Positions 42,904 through 51,331 of a DNA stretch of 64,000 nucleotides are shown here, in pieces. A model generated the notes under the pieces. That model was not told the DNA's origin and searched no databases. It saw nothing but the letters and a program-made list of their open reading frames with translations. This stretch comes from Nonomuraea longispora (lineage in GTDB: Bacteria > Actinomycetota > Actinomycetes > Streptosporangiales > Streptosporangiaceae). Location: assembly GCF_004348345.1 (NCBI RefSeq), contig NZ_SMJZ01000002.1, forward strand, positions 50,862 through 114,861, read 5' to 3'. The first letter of the stretch is position 1. Each line of letters starts with the position of its first letter. The position numbers and the translations under genes are program-made.

Positions 42904-45287
42904 GCCCGGCCCGCGGGGGCGCGCTCGTTGACGCAGCGCAGCACGGGGAAGCGGGTCAGCGCGCCGGTGTCCAGCTCCCGTTCCGTGGTGACGTGGAAGA
43001 CCGCCCTCTCCCCCGGCAGCAGCGTGACGAGCTGGTCGTCCACGACCGCGCCCGGGTCCAGCCGGTCGGGGAAGAGCACCAGCTCGCGCAGCACGCTGCC
43101 GGCGGTGACCGTCACCCGGTAACCGCCGGGCACACGTTCCGCGCGGGCGTCGTAGACGGCCTCGGGGAATGCCATGGCGGTGTCCTCGGCGTAGCAGTAG
43201 GTGGTGCGGACCGTGTCCAGCTCCGCCGTGAGCAGCTCGCGCGCCGGGTCGCCAGGGGTCACGACGGAGCCGGGCAAGGCCACCCTGAGCACCGACCTCG
43301 GCGCGGCCCGGACCGCCACGACCTCCTTGGCCAGCGGCTCGCCCGTCAGCCGCCGCCGTACGAAGCGCAGGTCGCCCGACCACGGCTCGCCGCTGTCGTT
43401 CACCACCGCCAGCGCGCCGTCCTGGACGCTGAGCAGCCGGTCGGCGTAGGCGCGGCGCAGCGCGTACCAGAGCGGTTTGAGCCGTCCGTCGCCGTCGACC
43501 GCCGACCAGGAGGTGACCGGCCAGCAGTCGTTGAGCTGCCAGACGATCGTCCCCATGCAGTACGGCATGAGGGCACGGAAGCGCTCGATCCCGAACGCCA
43601 TGGCCCGCGCCTGGTTGAGCTGGGTCAGGTAGTGCCAGTCGTCGAACGTCTCCGGCGCCGGCAGGTGCTCGCCCAGCCCGCGCAGCAGCTTGCCCTGCCC
43701 GTCGTCGGCCTTCTGGTGGGAGGAGCCGGGCGTCAGCGGCTCGTCGGAGGAGGCGCGGCGCACGGTGGCGTACGCCGGCGGCCCCTGGAAGCCGAACTCG
43801 GCCACGAAGCGGGGCCGGTAGGCGGCGTAACGGGTGTAGTCCTCGCGGTTCCACACGTCCCAGATGTGAACCGTCCCGGTGGACGGGTCGTTCGGGGGCT
43901 GGCCGGGCGCGCCGGAGTAGGGGCTGCCCGGCCAGTACGGGCGGGCCGGGTCGAGCTCGGCCACGATCGACGGCAGCAGGTCGTAGTAGAACCCTGCGCC
44001 CCAGCTGCGGCCCTCCAGCCGCTCCTGCCAGCCCCAGTCCGCGTGGCCCTCCAGGTTCTCGTTGTTGCCGCACCACAGCACCAGGCTGGGGTGCGGGGCG
44101 AGTCTGGCGACGTTCTGCCTGGCCTCGGCCTCGACCTCGGAGCGGAACGGCTCCTCCTCCGGGTAGGCGGCGCAGGCGAACGGGAAGTCCTGCCAGACGA
44201 GCAGGCCCAGCTCGTCGGCCAGGTCGTAGAAGGCGTCGCTCTCGTACCGGCCGCCGCCCCAGACGCGCAGCAGGTTGACCCCGGCGGCGGTGGCCTGGCC
44301 GAACCGCTCGGCCAGTCGCTCCCGGGTGATCCGGGGGGCGAAGCAGTCGTCGGGGATCCAGTTGACGCCCCTGACGAAGACGGGCACCCCGTTCACGCGG
44401 ATCCCGAACGCCTCCCGGTCCAGTTCGACCGAGCGGAAGCCGATCCGGCCGCGCCACTCCTGCGGGCCGAGGCGCACGGTCAGGTCGTAGAGAGGCTGGC
44501 CGCCGTACCCCCGGGGCCACCACGGCTCCGGGTCGGGCACCCGCAGCGCCAGCACGGCCGCGCGCCCGCCGACGTGCTGCTCGGCGCTCACCCCCGCGAC
44601 CTCGGCGGTCACGGTGACCGGCGCCTCGGTGACCCGCTCGACCCGTACGTGCACCTCCACCCGGCCGTCTGCGTGCGCGATCGGCCGCACCTCGGCCAGA
44701 CGGGCGCCGCTCCAGCTCTCCAGCCCGATCGGGCGGCTGATCCCGGCGGTGACCACGGTCGGCCCCCAGTCCCAGCCGAAGTTGCAGGCGGCCTTCCTGA
44801 CGAACATGTACGGCTCCGCGTACGAGGCGGGCCGCTCGCCGAGCGCCGCCCTGCGTTCCTCGGCGTAGTCATAGGCCGAGTCGAAGCGCACGGTGAGGGT
44901 GTTGTCGCCGTCGCGCAGCAGGTGGCGTACCGGGAAGCGGTAGGAGCGGTGCTCGTTGGCCGTGGCCGCGAGCCGCACCCCGTTGAGCTCGACGGTGGCG
45001 ACCGTGTCGAGGCCCTCGCACACCACGTCGGTGCGCTCGTGCTCGTCCGGCGACCAGGCGAAGGAGGTCCGGTAGACCCAGTCCGTGCGCCCGATCCAGG
45101 CCTGCCGTCGCTCGTTGTCGTCGAGGTAGGGGTCGTCGATGAGACCGGCGGCGAGCAGGTCGGTGTGCACACACCCGGGTACGGTCGCGGGCACGCTGCC
45201 CGCGGTGACAGGGGCGGGCACGTCCGCCGGTCCCCCCGGGACGGCCGACAGGATCCAGCCGTCGTGCAGCGGACGGTACGAGCTCAC
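42867..45287 (-). CDS. Glycoside hydrolase family 2 beta-mannosidase
   Basis: This enzyme is predicted to remove terminal beta-D-mannose units from imported oligosaccharides. The 806-residue protein has the GH2 layout: an N-terminal jelly-roll domain (VCEGLDTVATVELNGV), an immunoglobulin-like domain, the TIM barrel, and C-terminal beta domains. The acid/base glutamate is in C-G-N-N-E-N (near residue 409), and the nucleophile in V-A-E-F-G-F-Q (near 497). FGWDWGPTVVTAGI is characteristic of beta-mannosidases among GH2. There is no signal peptide, so it acts in the cytosol. GTG 45287 follows AGGAG. It is the last gene of the transporter operon, ten bases after the second ATPase gene. Confidence 0.93.
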   Translation of the reverse strand: MSSYRPLHDGWILSAVPGGPADVPAPVTAGSVPATVPGCVHTDLLAAGLIDDPYLDDNERRQAWIGRTDWVYRTSFAWSPDEHERTDVVCEGLDTVATVELNGVRLAATANEHRSYRFPVRHLLRDGDNTLTVRFDSAYDYAEERRAALGERPASYAEPYMFVRKAACNFGWDWGPTVVTAGISRPIGLESWSGARLAEVRPIAHADGRVEVHVRVERVTEAPVTVTAEVAGVSAEQHVGGRAAVLALRVPDPEPWWPRGYGGQPLYDLTVRLGPQEWRGRIGFRSVELDREAFGIRVNGVPVFVRGVNWIPDDCFAPRITRERLAERFGQATAAGVNLLRVWGGGRYESDAFYDLADELGLLVWQDFPFACAAYPEEEPFRSEVEAEARQNVARLAPHPSLVLWCGNNENLEGHADWGWQERLEGRSWGAGFYYDLLPSIVAELDPARPYWPGSPYSGAPGQPPNDPSTGTVHIWDVWNREDYTRYAAYRPRFVAEFGFQGPPAYATVRRASSDEPLTPGSSHQKADDGQGKLLRGLGEHLPAPETFDDWHYLTQLNQARAMAFGIERFRALMPYCMGTIVWQLNDCWPVTSWSAVDGDGRLKPLWYALRRAYADRLLSVQDGALAVVNDSGEPWSGDLRFVRRRLTGEPLAKEVVAVRAAPRSVLRVALPGSVVTPGDPARELLTAELDTVRTTYCYAEDTAMAFPEAVYDARAERVPGGYRVTVTAGSVLRELVLFPDRLDPGAVVDDQLVTLLPGERAVFHVTTERELDTGALTRFPVLRCVNERAPAGRAQRSLPARSQVM

Positions 45288-45296
45288 AGGCAACTC

Positions 45297-46175
45297 CTAG
45301 GGGCAGGTGTCCAGCCGGGCGCACGCCACGAAGTGCCCCGGCTCGGCCTCGATCAGGGCGCCGGTGGCCCCGCGCTCGTGGTAGACGCAGGAGTCCACCG
45401 GCGTGGCGTCGTCCCAGGCCTGGTTGAGGCGCGGCACGGCGGACAGCAGCTCGCGCGTGTAGGGGTGCAGCGGGTCGCCGAAGACGCTGCCGGTCAGCCC
45501 CATCTCCACGATGCTCCCCCGGCGCAGCACCATAGTGCGCTCGGCGAGGTAGGTGCCGAGTGACAGGTCGTGCGTGATGTAGAGCACGCCCAGCCCCCTG
45601 GTCCTCAGCTCGGCCAGCAGGTTGAGCACGTCGATGCGGGTGGAGGCGTCGAGCATGCTGGTGATCTCGTCGGCGACCAGCAGCTTGATGTCCAGCAGCA
45701 GCGCGCGGGCGATGAGCAGGCGCTGCAGCTGGCCGCCGCTCAGCTGGTGGGGATATTTGCCGAGCACCTGGCCGGGGTTGAGCCGCACGTCGCGCAGCGC
45801 CGCCTCGACGCGCTCCTCCCACTCGGGTTCGGAGACGGCCGGGTAGTACGTCTCCTTGATCATGTTGTAGACGCGGTCGGCCTTGAACACCGGGTTGAAC
45901 GAGCTGAACGGGTCCTGGAAGATGCCCTGGATGTGGCGGTAGTACTCCTTGTCCGCCCGCACGGGCCGCCCGTCGAAGGTGATCGAGCCGCGGGTGACCG
46001 GGTTCAGGCCGAGGATCATCCGGCCGATCGTGCTCTTGCCGCTGCCGCTCTCCCCGATCAGCGAGACGACCTCGCCGGGGGCGACCTCGAAGCTCACCTC
46101 CCGTACGGCCGTGACGCTCTTGCCGCCGAAGGCGCCGATCCTGAATTCCTTGGTGACGTCGTCGAGTCTGAGCAT
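45297..46175 (-). CDS. Oligosaccharide/peptide ABC transporter ATP-binding protein (OppF type)
   Basis: The 292-residue ATPase has Walker A (GESGSGKST), Q-loop GIFQDPFSSFNP, signature LSGGQLQRLLIARAL, Walker B (LLVADEITSMLD), the switch histidine in YITHD, and the C-terminal oligopeptide-transporter extension (HPYTRELLSAVP, with a late Cys pair). The proline-rich 22-residue upstream reading is not used; ATG 46175 overlaps the previous stop by one base. With the other ATPase it forms the heterodimeric motor of an Opp/Dpp-type importer. Because a CelR-type operator and a GH2 enzyme share the operon, beta-linked oligosaccharides rather than peptides are the probable load. Confidence 0.92.
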   Translation of the reverse strand: MLRLDDVTKEFRIGAFGGKSVTAVREVSFEVAPGEVVSLIGESGSGKSTIGRMILGLNPVTRGSITFDGRPVRADKEYYRHIQGIFQDPFSSFNPVFKADRVYNMIKETYYPAVSEPEWEERVEAALRDVRLNPGQVLGKYPHQLSGGQLQRLLIARALLLDIKLLVADEITSMLDASTRIDVLNLLAELRTRGLGVLYITHDLSLGTYLAERTMVLRRGSIVEMGLTGSVFGDPLHPYTRELLSAVPRLNQAWDDATPVDSCVYHERGATGALIEAEPGHFVACARLDTCP

Positions 46176-47116
46176 CAGGCCTTCCAGCAAGCGACGTGGT
46201 GGTCGGGGGCGAGCTCGGCCACCGGCGGGTCCTGCGCGCACTCGTCTCCCGCGATCGGGCAGCGGGCGCGGAAGCGGCAGCCGGCCGGCGGGTCGAGCAG
46301 CGAGGGCGGGCTGCCGGGGATGCCCTCCAGCCTGCGGTCGGCGTGCCGGACGCCGACCTCGGGCAGGGAGTCGAGCAGCAGTTTCGTGTACGGGTGGCGG
46401 GGCGCCTTGACGATCACGTCGGCCGGCGCCTTCTCGGCGAGCCTGCCCGCGTACATGACCATGATCGTGTCGGCGATGTGGTGCGTGAGCGCGATGTCGT
46501 GCGTGACGAAGATCATGCTCTTGATGTAGCCGCTCTCGCGGAAGCCGAGCAGGGCGCGGGCGACGGCCTTCTGCGTGGAGACGTCGAGGGCCGAGGTGAC
46601 CTCGTCGGCGATCAGCAGCGACGGGTCGAGCAGCGTGGAGATCACCATGACCATGCGCTGCTTCATGCCGCCCGACAGCTCGATCGGGTAGCGGTCGAGC
46701 ACCTCGCGGGGCAGTCCGACCTGGTCCATCCGGCGCTCCAGCTCGGCGGTGTCCACCTCCGCGCCTCTCGACCTGAGCAGTTCGGTGACCATTCTGCGCA
46801 GCTTGCGGGTCGGGTTGAGCGCGCTCATGGCGTACTGCGGGATGAGGGAGACCTCGCGGAAGCGGAAGTCGTTCATCGCGCGGTCGTCGCCGATCGGCAG
46901 TTCCCGATCGTCGAGCACGACCGTGCCGCCGACGTGGCGCATGCGGCCGTCCATGCGGATGAGGCTCTTGCCCAGCGTGCTCTTGCCGCAGCCGGACTCG
47001 CCGACCAGGCCGAGGATCTCGCCGTCGCCGAGCTCGAAGGTCATGCCGTCGAGCGCGCGCACCTCGCCCTTGAGCGTCCTGTAGTAGACCTTCAGCTCGC
47101 TGACCTGCAGACTCAT
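46175..47116 (-). CDS. Oligosaccharide/peptide ABC transporter ATP-binding protein (OppD type)
   Basis: The 313-residue ATPase has Walker A (GESGCGKST), Q-loop IPQYAMSALNP, signature LSGGMKQRMVMVIST, Walker B (LLIADEVTSALD) and the switch histidine in FVTHD. Its C-terminal cysteine-containing motif, C-R-F-R-A-R-C-P-I-A-G-D-E-C, is usual for OppD-type proteins and may hold an iron-sulfur cluster in some homologues. Its ATG overlaps the stop of the second permease gene by four bases. The pairing with the OppF-type ATPase is typical for family-5 binding-protein importers. Confidence 0.92.
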   Translation of the reverse strand: MSLQVSELKVYYRTLKGEVRALDGMTFELGDGEILGLVGESGCGKSTLGKSLIRMDGRMRHVGGTVVLDDRELPIGDDRAMNDFRFREVSLIPQYAMSALNPTRKLRRMVTELLRSRGAEVDTAELERRMDQVGLPREVLDRYPIELSGGMKQRMVMVISTLLDPSLLIADEVTSALDVSTQKAVARALLGFRESGYIKSMIFVTHDIALTHHIADTIMVMYAGRLAEKAPADVIVKAPRHPYTKLLLDSLPEVGVRHADRRLEGIPGSPPSLLDPPAGCRFRARCPIAGDECAQDPPVAELAPDHHVACWKA

Positions 47117-47997
47117 GTCTCCCTCAGTTTCGGGTTGAAGACCTCGTCGAGCCCGACGTTGGCGACGTACAGGGCGCCGACGATCGCCGTGATGCCGGCT
47201 CCCGGCGGCACGAACCACCACCACATGCCGAGCTGGAGCGCGCTCCACTGGTTGGCGTTCTGCAACATCAGGCCGAGCGAGACGCCCTCTGTCGGGCCGA
47301 GGCCGATGAAGTCGAGCGAGGAGGCGATGAGGATCGCGCCGCCGAACAGCAGGATGAACGTCATGAACAGGTAGGAGCTCATGTTGGGCGCGATCTCCCT
47401 GGAGATGATGCGCCAGGTGCCCGCTCCGCTCATCCGCGCCAGGTCCACGAACTCGCGGGTGCGCAGCGAGAACGTCTGCGCCCTGATCGCCCGCGCCGCC
47501 CACGGCCACTGCGTCAGGCCGATGAACAGGCCCTGCACGGCCACGCTCCGGATGCCCAGGTAGGCGTTGATGATCAGCAGCACGGCCAGCGTGGGGATGA
47601 CGAGGATGACGTTGGTCAGCATGTTGAGCACCTCGTCGACCGCGCCGCCCCGGTAGCCGGCCACGAATCCCACGAGCATGCCGATGACCGCCGCGATGCC
47701 GCCGCCGATGACGCCCACGAGGAAGGTGGCGCGCAGGCCGTGCACGAACTGCAGGAAGATGTCCTGGCCGAACGTGGTGGTGCCGAGCCAGTGCTCGGCC
47801 GAGGGCGGGCTCATGGGGCGGGTGCCGTAGTCGTTGGGTGTGCCGCCCGCCAGCAGCGGCCCGACCATGCCCAGCACGAGCAGGACGACCACGATGCCGA
47901 ACCCGGTCACCAGCTTGGCGTTGCGCACCGCGAAGTGCAGCGCCTCGCGGCGCATCCCCTCGCGCTCGCGCGGCTCGCTCTCCTGAAGGGTCGTCAT
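47113..47997 (-). CDS. ABC transporter permease (OppC/DppC type)
   Basis: The 294-residue protein has a long cytoplasmic N-terminus, six membrane segments and the OppC-type N-terminal pattern (HWLGTTTFGQDIFLQFVHGLR). The coupling loop is VDLARMSGAGTWRIISREIAPNM, the EAA-like motif that docks on the ATPases. It pairs with the OppB-type permease encoded just before it and shares a four-base overlap with it. It belongs to the transporter operon read leftward from the CelR-type operator. Confidence 0.92.
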   Translation of the reverse strand: MTTLQESEPREREGMRREALHFAVRNAKLVTGFGIVVVLLVLGMVGPLLAGGTPNDYGTRPMSPPSAEHWLGTTTFGQDIFLQFVHGLRATFLVGVIGGGIAAVIGMLVGFVAGYRGGAVDEVLNMLTNVILVIPTLAVLLIINAYLGIRSVAVQGLFIGLTQWPWAARAIRAQTFSLRTREFVDLARMSGAGTWRIISREIAPNMSSYLFMTFILLFGGAILIASSLDFIGLGPTEGVSLGLMLQNANQWSALQLGMWWWFVPPGAGITAIVGALYVANVGLDEVFNPKLRET

Positions 47998-48989
47998 GCC
48001 TGCGCACCCGCCATTCCCGCCCTGGTCCGCGGATCGACCACGACATAGACGATGTCGATGATGAAGTTGGCGATCAGCACGCCGAGCACGATGAACAGGA
48101 ACGTGCCCTGGAGCAGGAAGAAGTCCTGGTTCTGGATCGCCTTGAGAATCAGGCTGCCGAGCCCCGGGTAGGCGAAGACGATCTCGGTGACGAGCGCTCC
48201 CGCCACGAGCACGCCCAGTTGCAGGGCCAGGCCGGTGATCTGGGGCAGGACGGCGTTGCGGAAGGCGTACCTGCGGATGAGCCGGGCGGGCGCGCCGAGC
48301 GCCGACAGGTAGTTGGAGTAGTCGGACTCCAGCTCATAGATGATCATGTTGCGCATGCCGATGGCCCAGCCGCCCAGCGCCACCAGGAACAGCGACAGGA
48401 ACGGCAGCGTCCAGTGGTGCAGCAGGTCCAGCGCGAAGGTCCACGACCAGTTGGGCCGCATCGAGAAGCTGTAGCCGCCGGCGACGGGGAAGAGGCCGGC
48501 GATCACGCCGAGCGCCCAGGCCAGCAGCACCGCCAGCCACATGTACGGCATGGCCGTCAGCACGTAGCCGACGGGCAGCACGGTGTTGTCCAGCAGCTTG
48601 CGCCGGGCGGCGTAGGCGCCGAACCGGTTGCCCACGACCCAGCTGAGCAGCACCGACGGGATGATCAGACCCAGCGTGTACGGCACCGCCCCGTTGATCA
48701 CGGTGCTGACCGGGGTCGGGAACAACCAGATGCTGATCCCGAAGTCGCCCTGGAACATGGCGCCCCAGAAGTTCACGTACTGCTGCCAGAGCGGCTGGTC
48801 GAAGCCGAACAGGTCGTTGTAGTAGGCCCGCATCGCCTCGACGGCCTCGGGCTGGGCGACGTTCGCCCGCGCCACCATGCTCGCCACCGGATCACCCGGC
48901 ATGAAGCGCGGGATCAGCCAGTTGACCGTGACGGCGACGAAGAAGGTCAGTCCGTAGATGAGGAGTTTCCTGCTGAAGTAGCGACGCAC
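47994..48989 (-). CDS. ABC transporter permease (OppB/DppB type)
   Basis: The 331-residue protein has the OppB-type N-terminus (RKLLIYGLTFFVAVTVNWLIPRFMPGDP), six membrane segments and the coupling motif (YSNYLSALGAPARLIRRYAFRNAVLPQ). An insertion between helices two and three (VNFWGAMFQGDFGISIWLFPTPV) is typical for this subfamily. GTG 48989 is the first gene after the binding-protein gene, separated from it by 75 bases containing a hairpin. It forms the pore with the OppC-type partner. Confidence 0.92.
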   Translation of the reverse strand: MRRYFSRKLLIYGLTFFVAVTVNWLIPRFMPGDPVASMVARANVAQPEAVEAMRAYYNDLFGFDQPLWQQYVNFWGAMFQGDFGISIWLFPTPVSTVINGAVPYTLGLIIPSVLLSWVVGNRFGAYAARRKLLDNTVLPVGYVLTAMPYMWLAVLLAWALGVIAGLFPVAGGYSFSMRPNWSWTFALDLLHHWTLPFLSLFLVALGGWAIGMRNMIIYELESDYSNYLSALGAPARLIRRYAFRNAVLPQITGLALQLGVLVAGALVTEIVFAYPGLGSLILKAIQNQDFFLLQGTFLFIVLGVLIANFIIDIVYVVVDPRTRAGMAGAQA

Positions 48990-49007
48990 GCGTGTTCTCC
49001 GAGAGGG

Positions 49008-49049
49008 CCCTCCGCCCCCTGGCGGACTGTGCCGCGAGCGGGCGGAGGG
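49008..49049 (-). terminator. Intercistronic hairpin after the family-5 binding-protein gene
   Basis: CCCTCCGCCC (49008-49017) pairs perfectly with GGGCGGAGGG (49040-49049), leaving a 22-base loop. It lies between the binding-protein stop and the permease start. As in many ABC operons, it would favour the 5' gene by mRNA protection or partial termination. Confidence 0.6.
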
Positions 49050-49064
49050 GCGGACGGTCAGAGG

Positions 49065-50822
49065 TCAGGAGCCGGCGGGCTGGAGCTGGGTGAGCGTCTC
49101 GAAGCCGCCCAGCTCGAACCAGTTACGCCACATGACGGCGCCGGTCTTGGGTGCGTTGCCCTCCGCGGACGGCCAGTTCTTCCACACGCTGGTGCTGTGC
49201 TGCGCCCACAGGCCGTTGTACCAGAGCGGGATGATCGGCATGTCGTCGAAGTGGATCTGCTGGAGCTGCGAGATGACCTTCTGCATGCCGGCGGTGTCGT
49301 CGGTCCTGACCTGGTCGAGCTGCTGCACGAGGTCCCAGGCCTTCTCGTTCTCGTAGCGGGCGAAGTTGACCGTGTTCTGCTGCTTCCTGACCGGCAGCTG
49401 GAACATGTACTCGTAGTAGGTGTACGGCGAGTTGGACAGCTGGCGCTCGTTGTTGAGGAGCAGGTCGAAGTCGCCCTCGGTGCGCTTCTCCACCAGGGCG
49501 TTGAAGTCGGGGAAGTCGGGCGTGATCTGGATGCCGGCGGTCTTGGCGCTGGCCGCGATCGACCGGGCCGACTCCATCCAGTCGGTCCAGCCCGACGGCA
49601 CGATGAGCGTCAGGCTGATCTTGGAGCCGTCCTTGTTCTCCACGAACCCGTCGCCGTCGCCGTCCTTGTAGCCGGCGTCGGCCAGCAGCTTCTTGGCCTT
49701 GCCGGTGTCGAAGGCGAAGCCGGAGGAGGAGACCACGTTCTGGTCCACGTACGTGTCCCACTGCGGGAGCAGACCGGTCGGGCTCGACGCCTTGACGAGG
49801 TTGCCGTACACGCTTTCCACGATCTTCTTGACGTCGATCGACGAGGCCAGCGCCTTGCGGAAGGCGGGGTCGTCCATCGGCTTCTTCGTGGTGTTGGGCA
49901 CCAGCCAGGCGGTGTTGGCCGACAACATGAACGGAGGCTCTTTGTAGTAGGTGGTCAGGCCGAAGTTGCCCTGCACCAGGTTGGCCACGCCGGGCAGGAA
50001 GTTGTTGCTGAGGTCGAGGCCCTTCTGCAGCAGCATGCCCATCGCGACCTCGTTGCTGGGCGTGGCGATGTCGACGATGTAGCGGGGCTTGGGGTCCAGG
50101 TTGAGTGCCCCCTTGCCCCACCAGTCGTCACGCCGCTGCAGGACCACGCGGTCCTGGTCCTTGCTCATGAACGTGTACGCGCCCGTCGCGACCGGGTTGT
50201 CGTTGGTGCCGTCGAGCACCTCCTTCTCCGAGCGGTCCTTCCAGACGTGCTCGGGGACCATGGCCCGGCTGTAGAGCATGTAGTCCCACTCCTGGTAGTT
50301 CGCCTTGGAGAAGGTGAACGTCACCGTCCGGTCGTCGGTGGCCTTGACGCTCTCCAGCCAGTTCCAGAGGTTGTGGAAGGGGATCGTCTCCATCTTGCCG
50401 AGCTCGAAGGTGTAGACGACGTCCTTGGCGCTGAACGGCTGGCCGTCGGACCACTTGACGCCGTCACGGAGCTTGAGCTCGTAGGTGGTGTCGTCGGTCC
50501 AGGAGCCGCTCTCGGCCAGCCACGGGACGAGCTTGGCCGCGTTGGTGTCGTAGTGGAACAGCGTCTCGTACACCAGGCCCTTGGTGCCAACAGCGGAGTC
50601 CCACTCCCGGATGGGGTTGTAGTTCAGTGGCGGACCCCATTGCGTGCCGGTCGTGTACAGGGTCTCGTTGCGCGGCAGCTGATCGGGGTCGGCGCTGGCC
50701 GCGCCGGCCTGGCCCTGCGGCTGTGTGGCCGGGGGGTTCGGCGTGGATCCGCCGCCGGTGCAGGCCGTGGCCAGCAGGCCGGCCGCCACGAGCGGGATGA
50801 GGATCCGAGCCCGGATACGCAT
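49065..50822 (-). CDS. Family-5 extracellular solute-binding lipoprotein
   Basis: The 585-residue protein has a lipoprotein signal with L-A-T-A-C (Cys21), a Pro/Gln-rich spacer, and a three-domain family-5 (cluster C) binding fold. LKLRDGVKWSDGQPFSAKDVVYTFE is the hallmark segment, here recognisable in its parts (W-S-D-G-Q-P-F, D-V-V-Y-T-F). GAYTF and WDNWNP-like motifs follow. Cluster-C proteins carry peptides or beta-gluco/manno-oligosaccharides. The operon neighbours and operator favour oligosaccharides. GGAAGGAG precedes ATG 50822. It is the promoter-proximal gene, 87 bases after the operator. Confidence 0.93.
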   Translation of the reverse strand: MRIRARILIPLVAAGLLATACTGGGSTPNPPATQPQGQAGAASADPDQLPRNETLYTTGTQWGPPLNYNPIREWDSAVGTKGLVYETLFHYDTNAAKLVPWLAESGSWTDDTTYELKLRDGVKWSDGQPFSAKDVVYTFELGKMETIPFHNLWNWLESVKATDDRTVTFTFSKANYQEWDYMLYSRAMVPEHVWKDRSEKEVLDGTNDNPVATGAYTFMSKDQDRVVLQRRDDWWGKGALNLDPKPRYIVDIATPSNEVAMGMLLQKGLDLSNNFLPGVANLVQGNFGLTTYYKEPPFMLSANTAWLVPNTTKKPMDDPAFRKALASSIDVKKIVESVYGNLVKASSPTGLLPQWDTYVDQNVVSSSGFAFDTGKAKKLLADAGYKDGDGDGFVENKDGSKISLTLIVPSGWTDWMESARSIAASAKTAGIQITPDFPDFNALVEKRTEGDFDLLLNNERQLSNSPYTYYEYMFQLPVRKQQNTVNFARYENEKAWDLVQQLDQVRTDDTAGMQKVISQLQQIHFDDMPIIPLWYNGLWAQHSTSVWKNWPSAEGNAPKTGAVMWRNWFELGGFETLTQLQPAGS

Positions 50823-50912
50823 CGCTTCTCTCCTTCCTCCGCGCTCAGGCGCGAAGGTTCGCACGTCTGCTGGACACCCCGACGAGCCGGCCGCGGACGG
50901 GGCCGCAACCCT

Positions 50913-50926
50913 TGGGAGCGCTCCCA
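50913..50926. promoter_or_regulatory. Perfect CelR/CebR-type operator
   Basis: TGGGAGCGCTCCCA is identical to the 14-bp site known for the cellulose-responsive LacI-family repressors CelR (Thermobifida) and CebR (Streptomyces). Here the dyad extends perfectly four bases further on each side (50909-50930). It lies 87 bases upstream of the family-5 binding-protein gene, so the whole transporter/beta-mannosidase operon is predicted to be released by a beta-linked disaccharide. The regulator itself is outside this window. Confidence 0.88.
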
Positions 50927-50930
50927 AGGG

Positions 50931-51331
50931 TAAGGCGAACGCGCTTCCGCCCGTCGGCCGGTGAGCGATCATCACTTCTTCATGACTCACAGGCCGTCAA
51001 GGCCCGCTGAACCGGATAAGTACCGCGAACGTAAATTCCTGGTGACGGTTACGTCAAGGGCCGTGACGCTTTCGAGACGTGCCCCGGAAGCCGTATGCCT
51101 GCGGAGCCGTACGCGTCCAGGGACGATGCGCCGCTGCCGGCGACCAGGGCCTAACCGGTTCAATCGGCGGCCCGGCCGGGGCACTCCTCCCACAGGAATA
51201 CGTGATCGCCACTGACGTCCCTGGAGCCACCCCGGTTTACCTGCATTTATCGCGATTCGATGACAAATCGGTCGCTTTCCCGCCAGAATGCGGTCCCATC
51301 CAGCGTCTATCGCAACTGGAGGCACACCCTT
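50931..51331. other. Intergenic region upstream of the CAP-domain gene
   Basis: These 401 bases separate the leftward transporter operon from the rightward CAP gene. Besides the operator at their edge I see no supported gene. I looked for a cyclic di-AMP riboswitch, often found before actinobacterial secreted wall-active proteins, but its conserved blocks are not recognisable. A GGAGG ribosome site for the CAP gene is at its right end. Confidence 0.45.

Noticed and set aside
47838..50933. A 1031-codon plus-strand open frame opposite the transporter genes
   Set aside because: It is the antisense of the permease and binding-protein genes, which carry signals, membrane segments and family motifs; long antisense frames are expected at this GC content.
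51000..51331. Possible cyclic di-AMP (ydaO-type) riboswitch before the CAP-domain gene
   Set aside because: The gene type made it worth checking, but the conserved sequence blocks of that riboswitch are not recognisable in the leader.
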